A stretch of 45,416 bases of DNA. Origin: an uncultured beta proteobacterium (GTDB lineage Bacteria; Pseudomonadota; Gammaproteobacteria; Burkholderiales; Burkholderiaceae_C). Every line of letters begins with the position of its first letter. Position 1 is the first letter of the stretch. Both the position numbers and the translations under genes were made by a program. The notes under the pieces are model-generated. The model ran no database searches and was not told the DNA's origin. It saw only the letters and a program-made list of their open reading frames with translations. Shown here piece after piece: positions 35,459 to 43,758 of the stretch. The DNA is taken from assembly GCA_903914175.1 (NCBI GenBank), contig CAIWNX010000224.1, positions 1-45,416 on the forward strand, in the 5' to 3' direction.

Positions 35459-36766
35459 TCACCCAGGCGGGATCGTCGGCAGCGTGCGCACCTGGCGCAG
35501 CACCGGATGGCGCCAGGCCCCGATGGTCAGCACCAGCGCACCGATGCCGCCAGCGGCCAGGGCATAACGCAGACCCATGTGCTCGCCAAGGTAGCCGCCG
35601 AGCAGGGCGCCGGGACCGGCCGGGATCAGGATCAGCCAGCGCATGGTGCTGGTCATGCGGCCCAGCATGGGCTCGGGCGTGACGGCCTGGCGCAAGGCCA
35701 GAAAGTTGATGAAGATGAGGACGGCGCCGACACCAAAACACAGTTGCATCAGGACGAAGGAGAACACGCCCCAAGCCCCGAGCGGCGCGCAGGCCAGCTG
35801 CAGCCAGCCAAGGCCGCAAACGGCAATCCCGAGGATCAGGCACGGCCCCGGCCCCAGGTGCCGCGAGATGCGGTTGCCCAGGCTGCTCGCGGTGATGGTG
35901 CCCAGCCCCAACCCCATGTAGCACAAGCCCACCTGGCGCTCGTTGAGTCCGAGTTCCCGCGTCGCAAACAGGATCTGCACCACCATCGCACACTGGAAGC
36001 ACAACTGCCACAGGCCGACCGCGCTGGCCAGCGACAGCAGCAGACGCTGGCTGGCGACAAAACGCAGCCCGTCCTTGAGGTCGCGCCAGAAATGCGTGGC
36101 TTGCGTGTCAGGACGCTTTTCAGTCACCTTCAAGCCGCGCAGAATCAGCACGCTGCCGATCAGCAGCACGGCGTCGGCCAGCAGGGCCAGTGGCGCGCCC
36201 ACCAGTTTGATCAGGGCACCGGCCACACCCGGCCCGGCCACTTCAGCCCCGGACGAGGCCAGCGAGTTCTTGGCATGCGCCTCGACCAGTCGCTCGCGCG
36301 GCACCACCTGCGTCAGCACAATCTGCGCCGCGCTGCCGGCCGTGACGAAGACGCAGCCGATGGCGAAGGCCACGGCATAAAGAAAATCCATGCTGAGCCA
36401 GCCCAGGTGCCAGGCCAGCGGCACGCTGGACAAGGCCAGCGCGATGAAGCCCTCGCCAACCACATAAACCGGCAACTTGCGCACGCGATCGAGCCAGACG
36501 CCAGCCGGCAGTGAGAGCAGGACAAAGGGCGCCAGTTCCATGGCGGTGAGCAGGCCCATCTGGGTCGGCGTGGCGTGCAGCAGCACGGCCGCCGTCAGAG
36601 GCAGCGCCAGCATCGTGATCTGACCGCCGAAGGAACTGATCAGGATCGATGACCAGAGCCGCCGGTAAGTGGCGTCACGCAACAAATCATGGGCGGGCAG
36701 CGAGGGCAGGAATAAGCGCCATTTCTGCCAGCGTCGCTGCCAGGCGCCGTTCGCTTCAGGCGGCAT
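35459..36766 (-). CDS. MFS transporter, MFS_3 (EntS-like) type
   Basis: A 435-residue protein with 12 predicted helices, starting at the ATG at 36766 (MPPEANGAWQRRW). The family marker after the second helix is LLSLPAGVWLDRVRKLPV (about residue 85), and GPGVAGALIKLVGAPLALLADA lies in the first half. The closest group is the EntS-like exporters of siderophores or drugs, but many members have no known substrate. The frame extends to 37030 upstream, but that part is Cys-rich and overlaps the divergent glcD-like gene, so it is not coding. It is convergent with the M32 peptidase gene, 28 bp away. Confidence 0.88.
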   Translation of the reverse strand: MPPEANGAWQRRWQKWRLFLPSLPAHDLLRDATYRRLWSSILISSFGGQITMLALPLTAAVLLHATPTQMGLLTAMELAPFVLLSLPAGVWLDRVRKLPVYVVGEGFIALALSSVPLAWHLGWLSMDFLYAVAFAIGCVFVTAGSAAQIVLTQVVPRERLVEAHAKNSLASSGAEVAGPGVAGALIKLVGAPLALLADAVLLIGSVLILRGLKVTEKRPDTQATHFWRDLKDGLRFVASQRLLLSLASAVGLWQLCFQCAMVVQILFATRELGLNERQVGLCYMGLGLGTITASSLGNRISRHLGPGPCLILGIAVCGLGWLQLACAPLGAWGVFSFVLMQLCFGVGAVLIFINFLALRQAVTPEPMLGRMTSTMRWLILIPAGPGALLGGYLGEHMGLRYALAAGGIGALVLTIGAWRHPVLRQVRTLPTIPPG

Positions 36767-36846
36767 GGGATTGCGGTATGGGTTGCGTCCCCTCGGTGCA
36801 GGGGTCTTGTGGAAATTTGATTCCAGGGGACCGGTACAAGTGCAAC

Positions 36847-36882
36847 AATGGCATCCTGTGTGCTGCCCCGCAGCGTGCCATT
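36847..36882. repeat. nested inverted repeat upstream of the glcD-like gene
   Basis: AATGGCA (36847-36853) pairs with TGCCATT (36876-36882), and inside the loop GCTGC and GCAGC can form a second stem separated by CCC. It ends 23 bp before the ATG at 36906 and is followed by TTTTAATC. It could be a leader hairpin, an operator or an attenuator-like element; sequence alone cannot tell. Confidence 0.4.
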
Positions 36883-36905
36883 TTAATCGCCGACTGAACA
36901 TCACC

Positions 36906-38408
36906 ATGACCGCATCCCTTTTTGCAGCGCAGCAGGAACTGCCCAACAAGTCGGAACGCCAGGCCCAGGTGGTGCAGGCCCTGAGCGCCTGTCTGCCCAA
37001 GCACGCCCTGCTCTGGCAACAGGAGGACACGACGCCCTATGAATGCGACGGCCTGAGCGCGTACCGCCAGCGCCCGCTGGTCGTGGCCCTGCCCGAGACC
37101 GAGAGCCAGGTACAGGCCGTGCTGCGTGCCTGCCACGCACTCGGTGTGCCGGTGGTCGCACGCGGTGCCGGCACCGGCCTGTCGGGCGGCGCCATGCCGC
37201 ACCGCCTGGGTGTGACGCTGTCGCTGGCGAAATTCAACAAGATCATCCGCATCGATGCCCGCAGCCGCAGCGCCCAGGTGCAGTGCGGTGTGCGCAACCT
37301 GGCCATCAGTGAAGCGGCCGCGCCGCATGGCCTCTATTACGCGCCCGATCCATCGAGCCAGATTGCCTGCACCATCGGCGGCAACGTGGCGGAGAACGCC
37401 GGTGGCGTGCACTGCCTGAAATACGGCTTGACACTGCACAACGTCCTCAAGGTGCGGGGCTTCACGATGGAAGGCGAGCCGGTGGAATTCGGCGCCGATG
37501 CGCTCGATGCCCCCGGTTTGGATCTGTTGAGCATCGTCATCGGCTCCGAGGGCATGCTGGCCGTCACGACCGAGGTCACGGTCAAGCTGGTGCCCAAGCC
37601 GCAACTGGCGCGCTGCATCATGGCCAGCTTCGACGACATCCGCAAGGCCGGTGATGCGGTTGCCGGCGTGATAGCCGCCGGCATCATCCCGGCCGGCCTG
37701 GAAATGATGGACAAGCCGATGACGGCCGCGGTGGAAGATTACGTGCATGCGGGCTACGACCTGAGCGCCGCCGCCATCCTGCTGTGCGAGAGCGACGGCA
37801 CACCGGAAGAGGTGGAAGAAGAGATCGGCCGCATGAGCGCGGTGCTGCGCCTGCATGGCGCGACGGCGATTGCAGTCAGCAAGGATGAGTCCGAACGCCT
37901 GAAATTCTGGAGCGGGCGCAAGAATGCGTTTCCCGCCAGCGGGCGCATCAGTCCCGACTACATGTGCATGGACTCGACCATTCCGCGCAAGCGCCTAGCT
38001 GACATCCTGATCGCCATCGCCGGGATGGAGAAGAAATACGGTCTGCGCTGCTGCAACGTGTTCCATGCCGGCGACGGCAACCTGCATCCGCTGATCCTGT
38101 TCGATGCCAACGACGCCGACCAGTTGCATCGCTGCGAGCTGTTCGGTGCCGACATCCTGGAGACCAGCGTCGCCATGGGCGGCACGGTCACCGGCGAGCA
38201 TGGCGTGGGGATCGAAAAGCTCAACTCGATGTGCGTGCAGTTCTCGGCCGCGGAAAACGAACAGATGTTCGGCGTCAAGCGCGCCTTCGACGCCAAGGGC
38301 CTGCTCAACCCCGGCAAGGTGATCCCGACGCCGCAGCGCTGCGCCGAATACGGCAAGATGCTGGTGCGCGGCGGCAAGCTGGCGCACCCGGAGCTGGAGC
38401 GCTTCTAG
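36906..38408 (+). CDS. glcD: GlcD-like FAD-linked oxidase (glycolate or 2-hydroxy acid dehydrogenase subunit)
   Basis: A 500-residue flavoprotein with the FAD_binding_4 domain (about 45-230; VVARGAGTGLSGGAMP, then IACTIGGNVAENAGG) and FAD-oxidase C domain with HAGDGNLHPL and GTVTGEHGVG. The match to GlcD of glycolate oxidase is strong; D-lactate dehydrogenases and other 2-hydroxy acid oxidases of the same family are possible. Unusually, glcE and glcF, the partners normally beside it, are absent; the next gene is ptsI on the other strand. The start is the ATG at 36906 in CATCACCATGACC; the frame is open from 36669. Confidence 0.85.
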   Translation: MTASLFAAQQELPNKSERQAQVVQALSACLPKHALLWQQEDTTPYECDGLSAYRQRPLVVALPETESQVQAVLRACHALGVPVVARGAGTGLSGGAMPHRLGVTLSLAKFNKIIRIDARSRSAQVQCGVRNLAISEAAAPHGLYYAPDPSSQIACTIGGNVAENAGGVHCLKYGLTLHNVLKVRGFTMEGEPVEFGADALDAPGLDLLSIVIGSEGMLAVTTEVTVKLVPKPQLARCIMASFDDIRKAGDAVAGVIAAGIIPAGLEMMDKPMTAAVEDYVHAGYDLSAAAILLCESDGTPEEVEEEIGRMSAVLRLHGATAIAVSKDESERLKFWSGRKNAFPASGRISPDYMCMDSTIPRKRLADILIAIAGMEKKYGLRCCNVFHAGDGNLHPLILFDANDADQLHRCELFGADILETSVAMGGTVTGEHGVGIEKLNSMCVQFSAAENEQMFGVKRAFDAKGLLNPGKVIPTPQRCAEYGKMLVRGGKLAHPELERF

Positions 38409-38507
38409 TTCACCACAAGTCATCTTGCGGCAAGCAACCTGCAGACGTCAGGACCCGGGCACTGCAGGACTCAGGGCGACGCGGCACTCAACGCCGTTTG
38501 TGTCCCC

Positions 38508-38520
38508 CGGCCTTCGGCCG
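38508..38520. repeat. short GC hairpin between convergent glcD and ptsI
   Basis: CGGCC (38508-38512), loop TTC, GGCCG (38516-38520) lies between two converging genes. It has no T-run. It may help end both transcripts or be an extragenic palindrome. The remaining spacer (38409-38546) shows nothing else. Confidence 0.35.
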
Positions 38521-38546
38521 CCTCCTTGACCTCACTGCGCTGAGCG

Positions 38547-40322
38547 TTAATGCCGGACCAGCCGCAGTCCGGGTTCGTCGTCCGCCATGATTTCCTGCGC
38601 CCATGCCGCGAGCCGATTGGTGTCGGCGCGCAGCACCTCCTGCTTGACCGCCAGGATTTGCGCCGGGTGCATCGAAAAGCTGCGCAACCCCATGCCCAGC
38701 AACAGACGGGTCAGGGTGATGTCGCCGGCCATCTCGCCGCACACGCTCACCTGCTTGCCCTGCGCCTGGCATTCGGCGATGGTCAGGGCCACCAGACGCA
38801 GCACCGCCGGATGCAGCGGGTCATACAAGTGGGCCACCGACTCGTCGGCGCGGTCGATCGCCAGCGTGTACTGGATCAGGTCGTTGGTGCCGATCGACAG
38901 GAAATCGAAATACTTGAGGAACACCTTGAGCGTCAGCGCCGCGGCCGGGATCTCGATCATGGCGCCGATCTCGATCGGACCGTAGGCAATGCCGCGGTTG
39001 TCGAGTTCAACACGGGCCCGGTCGATCAGGGCGAAGGTGTGCCGTATTTCGCTGGCATGAACCAGCATCGGTATCAGCAGCTTGGCGCGCCCGTGCGCAG
39101 CGGCGCGCAGGATGGCGCGCAGCTGCGTGAGGAACATGGCGGGGTCGGCCAGGCTCCAGCGGATGGCGCGCAAGCCCAGTGACGGATTCAGGTGGGCCGC
39201 GTCCTGCAGCGAATCGTCGAGCGGCTTGTCGGCGCCAACATCGACCGTGCGGATCGTCACCGGCAGACCCTGCATGCCTTCAATGGCGCGCCGGTAGGCC
39301 TGGTACTGCTCTTCCTCGTTGGGCAACTTGCCCTGGCGGCCCATGAACAGGAATTCGCTGCGAAACAAGCCCACGCCGACGGCGCCGGCCTTGATCGCAA
39401 GGGGCGCGTCCTCGGGCATTTCGATGTTGGCCAACAGCTCGATCTTCTGTCCGTCCAGCGTGACCGCCGGCGTGTGCAGCAGGCGCGACAGGCGGCTGCG
39501 GTCGAGCTCGTGCTGGCGCTGCTTGAAACCGTATTCGGCCAGGATGATCGGGGACGGGTCCACCACCACCACGCCGGCGTCGCCATCAATGATGACCCAG
39601 TCGTCCTGGCGCACCAGTTGGCTCGACAGGCGGGCGCCGACCACCGCCGGTATATCCAGGCTGCGCGCCACGATGGCGGTGTGCGAGGTCTTGCCCCCGA
39701 CTGCGGTGATGAAACCGGCAAACACGCTTTGCTTGAACTGCAGCATGTCGGCCGGCGACAGGTCGTGCGCAATCAGGATCAGGGGCACGTCAACCGTGTC
39801 ATCGAGCAGCAGGTCCTGTTGCGACTTCTTGCGCGTGAGGCGGTTCGCGTGCTGCACCACGGGCGAAGCCACGCCTTTCATCGCGCGCAACACTTTTTCC
39901 GTGATTTGCTCGAGGTCGGCCTTGCGCTCGCGCAGGTATTCATCCTCCATTTCGTCGAACTGGCGCGCGATGACCTCGAGCTGTGTCGTCAGCGCCCACT
40001 CGGCGTTGTACAGGCGGTCCGTGATCCAATGCTTGACGCCCCCAATCAGCTCCTCGTCCTGCAACAGCATCAGGTGCACGTCGAGCAACGCCGCCAATTC
40101 ATGGGGCGCTTCTTTCGGTCCCATGTGCGCGATGCTGGTCTGCAGCCGATGTATCTCGTCGACCACCGCGTTGCGGCCCTGGCGGACGCGCTCGATTTCG
40201 GCGGCAACCTGGGACGCATCGATGAAGTAGTGCGCCACATCCACCCGGCTCGACGCCACCAGCACCGCACGCCCGATGGCGATGCCGCGCGCGACTGCAA
40301 GACCGTGGATCGAAAAGGTCAT
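38547..40322 (-). CDS. ptsI: phosphoenolpyruvate-protein phosphotransferase, EI of the PTS
   Basis: A 591-residue cytoplasmic protein that takes the phosphate from phosphoenolpyruvate onto its active His and passes it to HPr. The phosphorylated His214 lies in GGKTSHTAIVARSLDIPAVVG (in part), and the PEP-binding C-terminal domain has the conserved LRAIRWSL, the metal-ligand Glu in GAMIEIPAAAL, FLSIGTNDLIQYTLAIDR (in part) and the Cys in SVCGEMAGD. The length is normal. It is the last gene of a three-gene cluster EIIA-HPr-EI, and its start overlaps the HPr stop by 4 bp. Confidence 0.96.
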   Translation of the reverse strand: MTFSIHGLAVARGIAIGRAVLVASSRVDVAHYFIDASQVAAEIERVRQGRNAVVDEIHRLQTSIAHMGPKEAPHELAALLDVHLMLLQDEELIGGVKHWITDRLYNAEWALTTQLEVIARQFDEMEDEYLRERKADLEQITEKVLRAMKGVASPVVQHANRLTRKKSQQDLLLDDTVDVPLILIAHDLSPADMLQFKQSVFAGFITAVGGKTSHTAIVARSLDIPAVVGARLSSQLVRQDDWVIIDGDAGVVVVDPSPIILAEYGFKQRQHELDRSRLSRLLHTPAVTLDGQKIELLANIEMPEDAPLAIKAGAVGVGLFRSEFLFMGRQGKLPNEEEQYQAYRRAIEGMQGLPVTIRTVDVGADKPLDDSLQDAAHLNPSLGLRAIRWSLADPAMFLTQLRAILRAAAHGRAKLLIPMLVHASEIRHTFALIDRARVELDNRGIAYGPIEIGAMIEIPAAALTLKVFLKYFDFLSIGTNDLIQYTLAIDRADESVAHLYDPLHPAVLRLVALTIAECQAQGKQVSVCGEMAGDITLTRLLLGMGLRSFSMHPAQILAVKQEVLRADTNRLAAWAQEIMADDEPGLRLVRH

Positions 40323-40588
40323 TCACCCTCTCCGAACTTGTCCTCGATCAATGCGAGCAAGGCCGTCAGCGCCTCCTGCTCGCGCTCGCCGTTGGTCTCG
40401 ACTTCAACGGTGCTGCCGATCCCGGCCGCCAGCATCATCACGCCCATGATGCTTTTCGCGTTGACACGCCGATCGCCCCTGGACAACCAGACCTCGCACG
40501 GAAAACTACCCGCCAATTTGGTGAGCTTGGCCGAGGCACGGGCGTGCAAGCCCAGCTTATTGCTGATGGTCGTGGTTGCTTTGGTCAT
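40319..40588 (-). CDS. ptsH: phosphocarrier protein HPr
   Basis: An 89-residue protein with the phosphorylation His15 in GLHARAS and Ser46 in KSIMGVM, the site that HPr kinase modifies in bacteria that have HprK. It carries phosphate from EI to EIIA. Its start codon lies inside the end of the EIIA gene, with a 32-bp overlap, and its stop overlaps the ptsI start by 4 bp, so the three proteins are made from one message. No EIIB or EIIC is in the window. Confidence 0.95.
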   Translation of the reverse strand: MTKATTTISNKLGLHARASAKLTKLAGSFPCEVWLSRGDRRVNAKSIMGVMMLAAGIGSTVEVETNGEREQEALTALLALIEDKFGEGE

Positions 40589-41000
40589 TTTTCTTTTTCA
40601 CCTGGTTTTGTGGCGCTGTGTTGGCCACCTGCATGACACCCTGGGTTCCGCCCGCCAGCGCCCGCGCCAGCAGGGCATCGAGCGATTCACGGCTGTAGGT
40701 CACTGTACGCAACAGCATGGGCAGGTTGACGCCCGCTATCAACTTTGAATTCACGCCGTCGACCAGCTGCTGCGCCACGTTGCAGGGCGTGGCGCCAAAC
40801 ACGTCGGTCAGCACCAGGGTCTGGCTGGTGTTGAGCAATTCCAGCGCCTGCCGGGCACTGGCCAGGGTCTCTTCCGGCGGGACGTTGGGCTGCACATCAA
40901 ACGCGGCCAAGCCTGGTGCACCATCCGGGAAGACGTGCAGGACGCACTGGCGCAAGGCGCTGGCCAATGGTGCGTGAGCGATGATGAAAATGCCGTTCAT
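40557..41000 (-). CDS. PTS EIIA component, mannose type
   Basis: A 147-residue protein of the EIIA-Man family. The phosphorylated His9 is in IFIIAHAPL, and LVLTDVFGATPCNVAQQL is the family's second conserved segment. Mannose-type EIIA normally works with EIIB and EIIC/EIID permeases; these are not adjacent here. In Burkholderiales such lone EIIA-HPr-EI sets are thought to regulate rather than transport. A Lys/Asn/Gln/His-rich C-terminal tail (about 130-147) is outside the usual domain; it overlaps the start of ptsH. Confidence 0.9.
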   Translation of the reverse strand: MNGIFIIAHAPLASALRQCVLHVFPDGAPGLAAFDVQPNVPPEETLASARQALELLNTSQTLVLTDVFGATPCNVAQQLVDGVNSKLIAGVNLPMLLRTVTYSRESLDALLARALAGGTQGVMQVANTAPQNQVKKKNDQSNHDHQQ

Positions 41001-41063
41001 TTGGTAGCCGGGTGAGGCGGACGATGCCGACCCGCTAGCCAGGTCGGCGTTGCCCGCAACATG

Positions 41064-42290
41064 TCAGGTGCTCCGATTATGGCTTTTTGCAATCAGAAAA
41101 TAAAAGTAGGAGAGTACAGAGCACAAGAGGAACACACTCATTGCCGACTGGAAGGCCTGCACCTCGCTCCAGCCAAGCGCCTTGAACCCGTCCACCGCAA
41201 GGCCGATGCCCCACTGGACGACGAAGACGCCTGCGAAAACCACCAGGTTGTAAGCAGAAAGCGCGCGCCCGGCAACAGCGGATGCGAAGGCCATGCCCAC
41301 CGCCGGTTGCGCCAGTGTGACGAAGGTGCAAGTGACGCAGTACAAGGCCCACAAAGCGCCGGTCAGGGTCGAAGCACTCGGGCCCATGGCGATCAGGGCA
41401 GCCAGCACCAGAAAACTCAGAGGCAGGCCACGGGCGATCATCCAGTCCGCGTCGTACCCGTGTCGTACCAGCCATGGGTTGACCATGCCCCAGGTCCAGA
41501 ATGCACACAGCATCGAGATGTTGATCCAGAACAGTCCGCTGGCCGCCTGGGCTGCGCTGTAGCCTCCCACCTTGATCATCCAGGGCGTGGCCCACAAGGT
41601 CTGTATGGCGACCAGGCCGCCGTAGCAAAAGAACCCTATCGGTGTCATCTTGCGGAAATAGGAATGCTTCCAGACCTCGGCATAGCCGGCTTTTGGACCG
41701 GCGGCGTCCGGCACAGTCACATTCCACCTCGGCACCTGCCACCTGATCAAGATCATGGCCAACAAGAGCAGCAGGGCCAGGCCCCAGAACAGCATGCGCC
41801 AACCCAGCAGCGGCATCAGCCATTGCACCGGCAGAGTCGATGCAACCATGCCGAAGGAGCCGGTCATCAGCATCCAGGAATTGGCGCGCATCAGGGCGGC
41901 TGCCTCAAACCAGCGCCGGTAGCCGGTCAGTGGCGCCATCAGGCAGGCGCTGACGCCGACACCGCACAGGATGCGCCCCGCCAACAGGCCTGGAAAACTC
42001 GTGGCATATGAAAAAGCAATGCATCCCATGACCGCCACCGACAGGAAATAGAGGATGACTGTGCGCGGGCCATGCCGGTCCAGCCACGTGCCCAGCGGCA
42101 ACTGCGTGGTCGCGAAGCCCAGAAAGTAGCCCCCCGCCAGCAAGCCCAGATCACTGGCATTGAGTGCAAATTCCTGTGTCAGTACCGGCGACAGGGTCGC
42201 CGTGACCGCGCGTATCAGCGCAGACAGAAAGTAGGCGCAAGCGAAGGCCAGAAAGACGGCGATCGCCGTGCGCCTGGGCAGCGTGTTCAT
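41064..42290 (-). CDS. MFS transporter, DHA-like
   Basis: A 408-residue protein with about 12 helices, starting at the ATG at 42290 (MNTLPRRTAIAVFLAF), which has an AGGG about 6 nt upstream. The family motif between helices 2 and 3 is clear: FATTQLPLGTWLDRHGPR (about 58-75). The helix-5 segment GSFGMVASTLPVQWLMP and the Trp-rich C-terminal half fit transporters of small organic molecules; the substrate is unknown. The frame extends upstream to 42422, but this Arg/Ala-rich part does not look coding. It lies 63 bp downstream of the EIIA start on the same strand (EIIA is read first only if a longer transcript exists). Confidence 0.88.
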   Translation of the reverse strand: MNTLPRRTAIAVFLAFACAYFLSALIRAVTATLSPVLTQEFALNASDLGLLAGGYFLGFATTQLPLGTWLDRHGPRTVILYFLSVAVMGCIAFSYATSFPGLLAGRILCGVGVSACLMAPLTGYRRWFEAAALMRANSWMLMTGSFGMVASTLPVQWLMPLLGWRMLFWGLALLLLLAMILIRWQVPRWNVTVPDAAGPKAGYAEVWKHSYFRKMTPIGFFCYGGLVAIQTLWATPWMIKVGGYSAAQAASGLFWINISMLCAFWTWGMVNPWLVRHGYDADWMIARGLPLSFLVLAALIAMGPSASTLTGALWALYCVTCTFVTLAQPAVGMAFASAVAGRALSAYNLVVFAGVFVVQWGIGLAVDGFKALGWSEVQAFQSAMSVFLLCSVLSYFYFLIAKSHNRST

Positions 42291-42624
42291 CGAACCCTGA
42301 TTTCCAGGATGGGAGCCCTCATGCATGTCGGACTCTCGCTGCGCGGGCAGGCGGTTTGACGTCGACACACCGGCAGCGGCAGGCCTGAAGCGGCGATGGA
42401 GATTGAAAAGCAGAGCATGCATCCATTATCTGTGCTCGCGCAGCTCAAAAAAAGAGACAACTCCGGGTCTGCTGATCCGGCTTCGCGATTTGGGGATCGA
42501 ATCAGTGACCCTGCAAGTTTCATGGTTGATCAAGCCGGGCCGGCGGCCGGCCGGCAGACTCTGCCAAGATCAACAGCCGGTGGTCGTATTTCGTGCCGCC
42601 AATTTGACTTATCAGGAGAACACC
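42291..42624. other. 334-bp intergenic region between the MFS and CHRD genes
   Basis: No gene is supported. It must hold divergent promoters for the two flanking genes. Visible structure: a 7-bp inverted repeat (GTTGATC at 42525-42531, GATCAAC at 42568-42574) around a perfect GC palindrome (GGCCGGC-G-GCCGGCC, 42538-42552). Confidence 0.6.
42525..42574. repeat. inverted repeat enclosing a GC palindrome upstream of the CHRD gene
   Basis: GTTGATC (42525-42531) and GATCAAC (42568-42574) are perfect 7-bp arms, 36 bp apart, around the palindrome at 42538-42552. It ends about 50 bp before the CHRD start, so it could be an operator or a leader structure; no regulator is adjacent. Confidence 0.4.
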
Positions 42625-43077
42625 ATGCTCACTCGTCGGAATGCCTTGACCATGAAGTTTCTGGCCGTCGTGATTCTTGCCCTGGCCGGCGGTGCGAGCG
42701 TGGCGCAAGCCGCTGACCTCGTTGCCTTCACAGGACAACTCGCCGGCGCAAGCGAAACGCCTCCCAACAACAGTGCCGGAACCGGTACCGTTGAAGCCAG
42801 CCTGAACAAGGCCAGCGCAGAATTGAAATGGAAAGTTGTCTATTCCGGTCTGAGCGGCCCCGCTGGTGCGGGACACTTCCACGGCCCGGCAGCACCTGGA
42901 CAAAATGCCGGCGTTGCATTGGGATTCAAGGGCAGCGTCGAAAGCCCCATCACCGGTGAAGCCACACTGACGCCGGAGCAGATGAAGGATCTGCTGGACG
43001 GCAAATGGTATGTGAACCTGCACACCAAGGCCTACCCGGGCGGTGAAATCAGGGCCCAGCTTACACCAGGCAACTAA
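42625..43077 (+). CDS. CHRD-domain exported protein
   Basis: A 150-residue exported protein. The ATG at 42625 has a good AGGAG (42614-42618) ahead of it; the frame also runs 100 residues further upstream but has no such signal. A signal peptide (about 1-29, ending AQAA) precedes a CHRD domain with the family's pattern of AGHFHGP, PGQNAGVAL and the final KWYVNLHTKAYPGGEIRAQL. CHRD domains were first named from chordin; bacterial copies are secreted, and their function is not known. The protein probably sits in the periplasm or outside the cell. Confidence 0.9.
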   Translation: MLTRRNALTMKFLAVVILALAGGASVAQAADLVAFTGQLAGASETPPNNSAGTGTVEASLNKASAELKWKVVYSGLSGPAGAGHFHGPAAPGQNAGVALGFKGSVESPITGEATLTPEQMKDLLDGKWYVNLHTKAYPGGEIRAQLTPGN

Positions 43078-43142
43078 GGCGTCGCCATCACGACGGCCGC
43101 AGCAGCAGACGATGCAGTCGCCCTCTCCGACTGCCTCACGCC

Positions 43143-43162
43143 ACCCTTTTGACGTGAAGGGT
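43143..43162. repeat. short hairpin downstream of the CHRD gene
   Basis: ACCCTT (43143-43148), an 8-nt loop, and AAGGGT (43157-43162) form a perfect 6-bp stem between the CHRD and GNAT genes. There is no strong T-run after it, so it is at best a weak terminator for the CHRD transcript. Confidence 0.35.
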
Positions 43163-43229
43163 CCGGCGCCCGACAGGACTCGCTGGAAATGCCGATAAAC
43201 TGGGTCTTTGTCCCGAGCCCCGTTCGATC

Positions 43230-43718
43230 GTGAACACGCCTTCCGTCCAATTGATTACGCCCAGCACAGCATCCGAACTCGATGCAGTGAGGGCGCTTTT
43301 TCGCCGATACGCCGACAGTCTGCACGTTGACTTGTGTTTTCAGAACTTTGAATCCGAACTCGCGACGCTGCCCGGAGAATATGCGCAGCCGCGCGGCGCT
43401 CTGCTGATGGCAATGGCTGACGGGGTGCTCGCGGGCTGCTGCGCGCTGCGGCCGCTCGATACCGTCGATTACCCCAACGCCTGTGAGATGAAGCGGCTCT
43501 ACGTGCCGCCGGAGTTCAGAAAGAACAAGATTGGCCGCCAGCTCGTTGAGGCGATCCTGGAGTGCGCGCGGCACGCGGGCTACGCTTGTGTCCTGCTCGA
43601 CACGCTGGATGAAATGGAGACGGCGCGCGCACTCTACCGCGACCTCGGATTTGAGGAAATACCACCGTACTACCACAACCCGATCGAAGGCGCGCACTAC
43701 CTCATGGTCAAGCTCTAG
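43230..43718 (+). CDS. GNAT family N-acetyltransferase
   Basis: A 162-residue protein with a GTG start codon at 43230 (read as Met). The acetyl-CoA binding segment is KRLYVPPEFRKNKIGRQLVE (about 90-109), followed by a helix (ILECARHAGY) and a late-strand motif ARALYRDLGFEEI (about 132-144), the usual GNAT core. Such enzymes move an acetyl group from acetyl-CoA onto small molecules or peptides; the acceptor is unknown. The middle of the protein (residues 30-60) is more variable. No ribosome binding site stands out. Confidence 0.9.
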   Translation: MNTPSVQLITPSTASELDAVRALFRRYADSLHVDLCFQNFESELATLPGEYAQPRGALLMAMADGVLAGCCALRPLDTVDYPNACEMKRLYVPPEFRKNKIGRQLVEAILECARHAGYACVLLDTLDEMETARALYRDLGFEEIPPYYHNPIEGAHYLMVKL

Positions 43719-43758
43719 GCATCATCACCCGACGGTGATGATGCCTTCCTCCGCGGGC

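Noticed and set aside
36767-37030. 88-residue N-terminal extension of the MFS transporter
   Set aside because: It is Cys-rich, overlaps the divergent glcD start and its upstream hairpin, and the ATG at 36766 gives the family's usual length.
39192-40748. 518-codon open frame on the plus strand opposite ptsI and ptsH
   Set aside because: The frame is open because of high GC; its text (Arg/Gln/His/Val-rich) has no family features, while the minus strand carries complete, motif-bearing EI and HPr.
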